A program made the translations under genes and the position numbers. 9,736 bases of DNA from Methylococcaceae bacterium (GTDB taxonomy: Bacteria; Pseudomonadota; Gammaproteobacteria; Methylococcales; Methylomonadaceae), in assembly GCA_030618325.1 (NCBI GenBank), contig JAUXDP010000112.1, positions 1 to 9,736 on the forward strand, in the 5' to 3' direction. The notes under the pieces are model-generated. The model worked only from the letters and a program-made list of their open reading frames with translations, searched no databases and was not told where the DNA came from. This document shows positions 1-4,333 of this stretch, piece by piece; within the stretch, counting starts at the first letter, position 1; each line of letters begins with the position of its first letter.

Positions 1-1241
1 GGCGTTAATGGTTTAAAATTTCGCTTGCCTTTTTTATTCCACAATACTTCGGCAATTTCCAGACTTTCAACCAGGAGCACCAATAACGCCAACCCCTGCA
101 TCAACAACAAAATAATCCACAACATAGCAGTAAAACTGGTCTGATACTGATGCGCACCAATAGATGCAGTCCAGGCTATCGTTGATGCACCAAGATTGGC
201 TATCAAACCAAAAAATATAACACCCGGCAACTTTAATCGTTTCCGATTAAATAAAAATAGGGAGGTAATCAGCAGGCTAAGCGATACAGCAGCCAAAGCC
301 CAATGCCGCCATTTAGGCAATTTTTGCACAGCACCCTGCATGGAAAATTTTGGTTTCCGCTCTGCATCAAATAACCCCCAATACGCACCCGACGAACCTT
401 CGCTAGCCATTTTCCACGGCTGATCAAACGCCTCGACCGCATAATAAACAACATTCTCTGCGTGAGCACGGGTCAGAAATTCTCTGAGGAACCTGGCCTG
501 ATTAAAAACTGTACCTTTAGCTTTTCTTATCGGCTGACCATTTGAAGGCCAACCCACCTCGGTAATAATAATTTGTTTATTAGGAAATGCTTTTTGTAAT
601 TGATAATATCGTTCAAAAACGAAATCAACTGCCTCATCTGCCGAAATTCCTTCCCAGTATGGCAAAATGTGTGTAGCAATAAAATCGACTTCATCAGCCA
701 ATTCCGGGTATTCAACCCAGGTATGCCAAGTTTCCGAAGTACTAACAGGACGCCAGGTTTGGCTTTTAACCTGCCGGATTAAGTAAATTAACTCCCCTAC
801 TGAAACATCTTTTCTTAGCAGGGCTTCGTTACCTACCATGGTTCTAACAATGTTAGTATGGCCTTGGCGACTAAGCGCTATTAGTCTATCAACCTCACGT
901 TGATTCGCTACCGCATCATCCCCAATCCATGCACCAACAGTTACGTTGATCCTATGTTTAGCTGCCAATTCAGGTATCACGTCCAAACCATAGTTGACAC
1001 TATAAGTTCTGACTGCATGAGTCTTATCTTTTAGCAATTCCAAATCTTGATCAATCTCCTGCCGATTTGGATACAGTCGCTTGGCGGGATCATGATGTCT
1101 ACGTAGCGGGTTAAATGACAACCCCATCATAACGCCATCCCATTCTCGAGCATTTTGGGGCTGGTTTAAATATGCCCAGAATAGCAAATTAGCTAACACC
1201 AATAAACAAAGTGTTATCAAGAACCTAGCTGTTTTTTTCAT
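1..1241 (-). CDS. GH17 beta-1,3-glucan-active membrane protein, N-terminal part (probable NdvB-like GH17-GT2 fusion), cut by window edge
   Basis: Reading leftwards from the ATG at 1241-1239, the frame stays open for 413 codons to the window edge. A GGAGG at 1247-1251 lies 5 nt before the ATG and fixes the start. Residues 7-24 form a signal anchor. Residues about 36-300 look like glycoside hydrolase family 17: the acid/base glutamate is E139 in VGNEALLR and the nucleophile is E228 in TEVGWPS, followed by AFDQPWK and GAYWGLFDAERKPKF. Three membrane segments follow (about 312-331, 338-360, 371-392). In bacterial NdvB-type proteins this order (anchor, GH17, membrane helices) is followed by a family 2 glycosyltransferase that makes or remodels beta-1,3/1,6-glucans; that part would lie outside the window. 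The GH17 call is firm; the GT2 fusion is inferred from the membrane helices after the hydrolase domain. A stand-alone membrane-bound GH17 enzyme is the alternative. Confidence 0.88.
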   Translation of the reverse strand, partial: MKKTARFLITLCLLVLANLLFWAYLNQPQNAREWDGVMMGLSFNPLRRHHDPAKRLYPNRQEIDQDLELLKDKTHAVRTYSVNYGLDVIPELAAKHRINVTVGAWIGDDAVANQREVDRLIALSRQGHTNIVRTMVGNEALLRKDVSVGELIYLIRQVKSQTWRPVSTSETWHTWVEYPELADEVDFIATHILPYWEGISADEAVDFVFERYYQLQKAFPNKQIIITEVGWPSNGQPIRKAKGTVFNQARFLREFLTRAHAENVVYYAVEAFDQPWKMASEGSSGAYWGLFDAERKPKFSMQGAVQKLPKWRHWALAAVSLSLLITSLFLFNRKRLKLPGVIFFGLIANLGASTIAWTASIGAHQYQTSFTAMLWIILLLMQGLALLVLLVESLEIAEVLWNKKGKRNFKPLT

Positions 1242-1365
1242 AATAACCTCCGGCTCTTTAACGGGAGCGCAAAAAAGATTCAAATAAGGGTTAAAAATTC
1301 TTATATTACTCTATCCTTAGAAGCTTAAATAAATATGAAACCACCGTCAGTTATTGCCAATAAAG

Positions 1366-1385
1366 TTGTGAGTATATACTTACAA
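1366..1385. promoter_or_regulatory. 20 bp near-perfect palindrome, candidate operator
   Basis: TTGTGAGTATATACTTACAA reads the same on both strands except for one symmetric pair (G1370 against T1381). It lies between two divergent genes. The core GTATATAC fits GTnTAnAC, which I recall as the operator type of HutC-like GntR regulators. No such regulator is in the window, so the binding protein is unknown. Confidence 0.5.
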
Positions 1386-1540
1386 TATATTTAGAATGGT
1401 ATTTCTCACTAATGCTTTATATAAAAAACGAGGGTGGGTGCTAGCCGTATATCACCCTAAAAATAATTGATACCCACTGTTTTTAGTGCAAACCATTGAT
1501 TACACAATACCTTTAAAACATCCACTTAGCCTACGGGTGG

Positions 1541-1549
1541 TGCTAAAAT
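1541..1549 (+). promoter_or_regulatory. Possible extended -10 promoter element for the DUF1538 operon
   Basis: TG-C-TAAAAT matches the extended -10 pattern TGnTATAAT at 8 of 9 positions counting the free base. No good -35 box lies 16-18 bp upstream. A start near 1556 would transcribe the TGAGGA at 1562-1567. A competing perfect TATAAT lies at 1583-1588, so the true start site is uncertain. Confidence 0.3.
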
Positions 1550-1582
1550 TTTATAAAGCACTGAGGAACCAACATCTTGCGC

Positions 1583-1588
1583 TATAAT
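1583..1588 (+). promoter_or_regulatory. Alternative -10 box (TATAAT) for the DUF1538 operon
   Basis: This is a perfect TATAAT, 60 bp before the ATG at 1649, with no recognisable -35. A transcript starting near 1595 would exclude the TTG start at 1577 and leave a leader of about 54 nt before the ATG. It supports the ATG start only weakly. Confidence 0.28.
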
Positions 1589-1648
1589 TTCGCTCATCAG
1601 ATTTTTTTAGGAAAATCGTCACAAAATACATTACTTCGCAAAACTGGG

Positions 1649-2383
1649 ATGTCTTTTTTTAAAAGAAAATTTATCAAACAACTAATCGCAAGCTTTGCAG
1701 ATTTATTGCCCATTCTTGCGGTAATTTTATTCTTCCAGCTTTTTGTCATTGGACAACCTCTTGCCGATATTGTTGACTTGATAATAGGAACCTTGTTAGT
1801 CATTTTAGGCCTCACCTTTTTTGTCATCGGCCTGGAACTTAGTTTATTTCCAATTGGTGAATCCATGGCGCTAGCCTTTGCCAAAAAAGGGAGTGTATTT
1901 TGGTTGCTGAGTTTCGCTTTCTGTTTAGGTTTCGGCACTACCATTGCTGAACCGGCACTCATTGCTGTCGCCAACGAGGCAGCAGAAGTTGCCAGCCAAG
2001 GTGGCATGATAAAAACTTCTGATGAGGCAAAATCAGACTATACGCTAGGGCTGCGTATCACTGTTGCCTTTTCCGTGGGTATTGCCATTGTTATTGGCGT
2101 GTTACGCATTCTTCATGGCTGGCCGTTACATTATTTAATTATTAGTGGTTATTGCGCTGTCGTTGTCATTACACCTTTTGCCCCTGATGAAATTATCGGC
2201 ATTGCCTACGATTCCGGGGGCGTAACTACATCTACCATCACAGTACCCCTGGTTACGGCTTTAGGTGTAGGCTTGGCGACAGCCATTAAAGGCCGCAACC
2301 CGATGACGGATGGCTTTGGTTTAATTGCCTTTGCTTCGCTTACGCCTATGATTTTTGTTATGGCTTACGGGATATTGCTATGA
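1649..2383 (+). CDS. DUF1538 family integral membrane protein, first paralog
   Basis: This 244-residue protein has about six or seven hydrophobic helices (from the ATG: about 19-34, 41-69, 82-108, 132-154, 160-177, 180-213, 221-244). Family signatures are FPIGE (67-71), AEP (100-102), YDSGGVTTST (187-196) followed by TVPLVTALG, and GRNPxxDGFGLIAFASL. The function of DUF1538 is unknown. Conserved acidic and Ser/Thr/Gly stretches inside helices suggest an ion- or solute-binding transporter core, which is inference. The frame is also open from a TTG at 1577, which has a good TGAGGA ribosome binding site (1562-1567) and would add 24 residues. I prefer the ATG because it aligns the N-terminus with the next paralog and puts FPIGE at the same residue in both; the ATG itself has no clear Shine-Dalgarno. 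The stop overlaps the next start as ATGA. Confidence 0.88.
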   Translation: MSFFKRKFIKQLIASFADLLPILAVILFFQLFVIGQPLADIVDLIIGTLLVILGLTFFVIGLELSLFPIGESMALAFAKKGSVFWLLSFAFCLGFGTTIAEPALIAVANEAAEVASQGGMIKTSDEAKSDYTLGLRITVAFSVGIAIVIGVLRILHGWPLHYLIISGYCAVVVITPFAPDEIIGIAYDSGGVTTSTITVPLVTALGVGLATAIKGRNPMTDGFGLIAFASLTPMIFVMAYGILL

Positions 2384-3156
2384 CACCATGGTTGTCACAT
2401 TTTGCAACCACATTGCTTGATACCGGCCGTGATGTATTACCGATAGCCGCCATCATTATAGGCTTTCAATTGATAATAATTCGCAAACCAATCCGGCACC
2501 CAGGTAAAACCTTGCTTGGTTTCATTTATGTGCTTTTAGGCATTACTTTATTCCTTGAGGGCTTACAAATTGCAATTTTTCCAATAGGGGAATTAATGGC
2601 TAATCAGTTAACCACTCCTGAATTTACTGGCATAAAACCAGCACTAGAAACCTCCATCTGGCAAGCCTATATCTGGGTTTACGTATTTGCCGCCAGCATT
2701 GGTTTTGCTACCACTTTAGCTGAACCTTCTTTAATTGCCGTTGCCATTAAAGCTGAACAATTATCAGGAGGAGCTATACATGCTTTTGGTCTACGAATTG
2801 CTGTTGCCATTGGGGTTGCTTTTGGGCTCGCTCTTGGAACTTTCCGGATAGTTTCTGGAACAGAACTCTATATTTATATTATCTCCGGTTACCTTTTGGT
2901 TATCATTCAAACGGCATTCGCCCCTAAAATGATTATCGGTCTGGCTTACGATTCTGGAGGAGTAACCACCTCAACAGTAACAGTGCCACTTGTTACAGCG
3001 CTGGGTTTAGGCCTTGCATCGTCAGTACCGGGACGAAACCCGTTGATTGATGGCTTTGGCCTAATTGCCTTTGCCAGCTTATTTCCAATTATTGCAGTAC
3101 TTAGTTATGCCCAAATTGCTGAATGCCGCAACCGAGGCAGTCTTACCAAACATTGA
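2380..3156 (+). CDS. DUF1538 family integral membrane protein, second paralog
   Basis: This is a 258-residue polytopic membrane protein, clearly homologous to its upstream neighbour along its whole length. Shared landmarks are FPIGE (67-71), TTLAEPSLIAVA (111-122), YDSGGVTTST (190-199), TVPLVTALG (201-209) and GRNPLIDGFGLIAFASL (218-234). It differs in the 75-95 loop and has a charged C-terminal tail after residue 246. Its ATG lies within the upstream stop (ATGA, 2380-2383), so the two are probably translationally coupled and made in equal amounts. I infer a heterodimer or pseudo-symmetric complex of two related halves. The stop TGA (3154-3156) is also part of the ribosome binding site of the PII-like gene. 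The family call is secure; the transport role is unproven. Confidence 0.88.
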   Translation: MTPWLSHFATTLLDTGRDVLPIAAIIIGFQLIIIRKPIRHPGKTLLGFIYVLLGITLFLEGLQIAIFPIGELMANQLTTPEFTGIKPALETSIWQAYIWVYVFAASIGFATTLAEPSLIAVAIKAEQLSGGAIHAFGLRIAVAIGVAFGLALGTFRIVSGTELYIYIISGYLLVIIQTAFAPKMIIGLAYDSGGVTTSTVTVPLVTALGLGLASSVPGRNPLIDGFGLIAFASLFPIIAVLSYAQIAECRNRGSLTKH

Positions 3157-3165
3157 GGATAATGT

Positions 3166-3516
3166 ATGCATTTCAAATTAATTATTGTATTTGTTGAAGA
3201 CAATAAAACAGACATAGTACTTGATACCGCCCGAAAATTTGGTGCAAAGGGCGCAACCGTAATCAATAACGCCCGAGGGGAAGGTCTAAAACAACCAAAA
3301 ACTTTCTTTGGCCTAACCCTGGACACCCAACGTGACGTTATTTTTTTCCTGGTCGAAGAACATCTAAGCAGGCAAATTCTGGAATCAGTTGCCAAAGTAG
3401 CAGAATTTGACTCTAAACCAGGAACAGGTATAGCTTTGCAAATAGATGTCGAAGATGCTATAGGAATAATGCATCAAGTCGATGAATTAACTCAGGAATA
3501 TGAGGATAATATATGA
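3166..3516 (+). CDS. Divergent PII-like signalling protein
   Basis: This 116-residue soluble protein fits the PII (GlnB/GlnK) fold: strand 1 FKLIIVFV (3-10), helix 13-25, strand ATVIN (30-34), T-loop region 36-54, strand RDVIFFLV (56-63), helix 66-80, B-loop SKPGTG (83-88) and final strand IALQIDVEDAIGI (89-101). Against canonical PII the B-loop TGKIGDGKI becomes DSKPGTGIA. Two glycines are kept, but the ATP-contacting Lys90 equivalent is Ile, and the uridylylated Tyr of the T-loop is not evident. Ligand binding may therefore differ from classical nitrogen PII. PII-family proteins commonly bind and gate membrane transporters encoded beside them; here the neighbours are the DUF1538 pair. The ribosome binding site GAGGA (3155-3159) overlaps the preceding stop. 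The last codons overlap the next ATG (ATGA, 3513-3516). Confidence 0.82.
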   Translation: MHFKLIIVFVEDNKTDIVLDTARKFGAKGATVINNARGEGLKQPKTFFGLTLDTQRDVIFFLVEEHLSRQILESVAKVAEFDSKPGTGIALQIDVEDAIGIMHQVDELTQEYEDNI

Positions 3517-3920
3517 TTAATAAAGACAAAATTATTCACGTGCGCGAGGTAATGAAACCAGACTTCGCAACCGTTGATGGCATCGCTACTATAGGTGATG
3601 CATTAAAAAAAATGAAGTCTGCTAAAACATCGGTGCTAATCGTTAACAAACGTCACGAAAACGATGAATATGGACTAATTACTTCAGCGGATATTGCCCG
3701 CCACGTTCTTGCCAAAGACAGGGCTCCAGATAGAGTCAATGTTTATGAAATTATGACTACACCTGTCATTACGGTTTCACCCGACATGGATATCCGCTCC
3801 TGTTCCCGCTTGTTTGCTACATATAATCTAGTGAGAGCACCCGTAATGGAAAACAATCAAATAATCGGTATGGTTAGCCCCAATTCTTTGGTGTTAGATG
3901 GGTTATATAAAATATGTTAA
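3513..3920 (+). CDS. Two-CBS-domain protein
   Basis: This 135-residue protein is almost entirely two CBS domains (about 9-66 and 76-132), with no fused enzyme or membrane part. CBS pairs usually bind adenine nucleotides (AMP, ATP, SAM, c-di-AMP). The first domain has the ribose-contact pattern G-x-x-T-x-x-D as GLITSAD (54-60). In the second the matching stretch is GMVSPNS (119-125), so the aspartate is missing and only one good nucleotide site is expected. The gene is the last of the operon and starts inside the PII-like stop codon. The ribosome binding site TGAGGATAAT (3501-3510) is identical in sequence to the one before the PII-like gene. It is probably a second ligand-responsive regulator of the DUF1538 membrane pair; that role is inferred from position only. 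Confidence 0.88.
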   Translation: MINKDKIIHVREVMKPDFATVDGIATIGDALKKMKSAKTSVLIVNKRHENDEYGLITSADIARHVLAKDRAPDRVNVYEIMTTPVITVSPDMDIRSCSRLFATYNLVRAPVMENNQIIGMVSPNSLVLDGLYKIC

Positions 3921-3935
3921 TGCACAACATAAAAA

Positions 3936-3970
3936 ATATCAGTACAATGCCGATAATCAGAAGCTGATAT
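3936..3970 (+). repeat. Inverted repeat after the CBS gene
   Basis: ATATCAG (3936-3942) pairs with CTGATAT (3964-3970) across 21 nt. A competing tight hairpin, ATCAG-AAG-CTGAT (3956-3968), shares the right arm. No T-run follows, so it is a poor intrinsic terminator. It could be the operon's 3' end structure. Confidence 0.3.
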
Positions 3971-4011
3971 CGAGAGAATGGACTCCTTTGTTGTTAGGCC
4001 ATTCAGTTATC

Positions 4012-4044
4012 AATGCTGTAGTTCTGTACCGTAAATGCTGTACA
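4012..4044 (+). promoter_or_regulatory. Direct repeat plus inverted repeat in the cold shock gene leader
   Basis: AATGCTGTA occurs at 4012-4020 and again at 4034-4042, exactly 22 bp apart (about two helical turns). Overlapping this, TGTAC (4025-4029) pairs with GTACA (4040-4044). The set ends 25 bp before the csp ATG. It could be an operator or a leader RNA structure of the kind used in thermoregulation of csp mRNAs. I see no convincing -35/-10 pair. Confidence 0.35.
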
Positions 4045-4069
4045 TTTCAATCAAATATGGAGTTATAAA

Positions 4070-4273
4070 ATGGCAACAGGCACCGTCAAATGGTTTAACA
4101 ACACAAAAGGCTTCGGCTTTATCGAACCTTCCGAAGGAAATGAAGATGTTTTCGTACATCATTCTGTCATTCAGGGCGAGGGGTTTAAAACCTTAACTCC
4201 TGGACAAACAGTTTCATTTGAAATTGAAAATGGCCCCAAAGGCCTGACTGCTATTAATGTAGCTCCAGAATAA
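4070..4273 (+). CDS. CspA-family cold shock protein
   Basis: This 67-residue protein is a single cold shock domain of the usual CspA length. It is an RNA and single-stranded DNA chaperone of the cytoplasm. It starts GTVKWFNNTKGFGFI, containing RNP1 (KGFGFI, 13-18), and has RNP2 as DVFVHHS (26-32). The typical end SFEIENGPKGLTAINV is present. The GGAG at 4059-4062 lies 7 nt before the ATG and fixes the start. It stands 149 bp after the CBS gene and is followed directly by a hairpin terminator, so it is most likely its own transcription unit. Whether it is cold-inducible or constitutive cannot be told from the protein. I give no specific csp letter. Confidence 0.96.
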   Translation: MATGTVKWFNNTKGFGFIEPSEGNEDVFVHHSVIQGEGFKTLTPGQTVSFEIENGPKGLTAINVAPE

Positions 4274-4285
4274 AATTCTATCAAA

Positions 4286-4317
4286 AGGCCAAGTGAACCC
4301 TACCTGGCCTACTTTAA
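4286..4317. terminator. Bidirectional intrinsic terminator between csp and the ATPase-TPR gene
   Basis: AGGCCA (4286-4291) pairs with TGGCCT (4305-4310) across a 13 nt loop. On the plus strand a modest ACTTTAATT tail follows. On the minus strand TTTTGATAG follows. It lies between the stops of two converging genes (4273 and 4334). Confidence 0.6.
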
Positions 4318-4333
4318 TTGCACCATAGGTAAT

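Larger units (their letters stand above)
1242..1576. other. Divergent intergenic region between the GH17 gene and the DUF1538 operon
   Basis: No ORF here looks like a protein. From left to right it holds the GH17 ribosome binding site (1247-1251), a weak minus-strand -10-like TATAAG (1305-1300), a 20 bp palindrome (1366-1385), a 6 bp inverted repeat AGGGTG/CACCCT (1431-1436 and 1453-1458), two related G-rich direct repeats (1428-1443 and 1533-1545) and an extended -10-like TGCTAAAAT (1541-1549). On the minus strand the AGGGTG/CACCCT stem is followed by CGTTTTTT, so it could be a terminator or attenuator in the leader of the GH17 gene. Confidence 0.6.

Noticed and set aside
196..782. Short plus-strand frames at 196-423 and 600-782, and minus-strand frames at 269-469 and 527-715
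   Set aside because: They are in other frames within the GH17 coding region, whose continuous frame, motifs and ribosome binding site account for the sequence.
1431..1458. AGGGTG/CACCCT as a plus-strand terminator
   Set aside because: No T-run follows on the plus strand and no plus-strand gene precedes it. Only a weak minus-strand attenuator remains possible.
1597..2007. 136-codon minus-strand frame
   Set aside because: It lies wholly antisense to the first DUF1538 gene, is rich in Lys/Ser/Pro from complementary hydrophobic codons, and has no recognisable domain.
3105..3395. 96-codon minus-strand frame over the PII-like gene
   Set aside because: It is antisense to a well-supported operon gene and has no domain.
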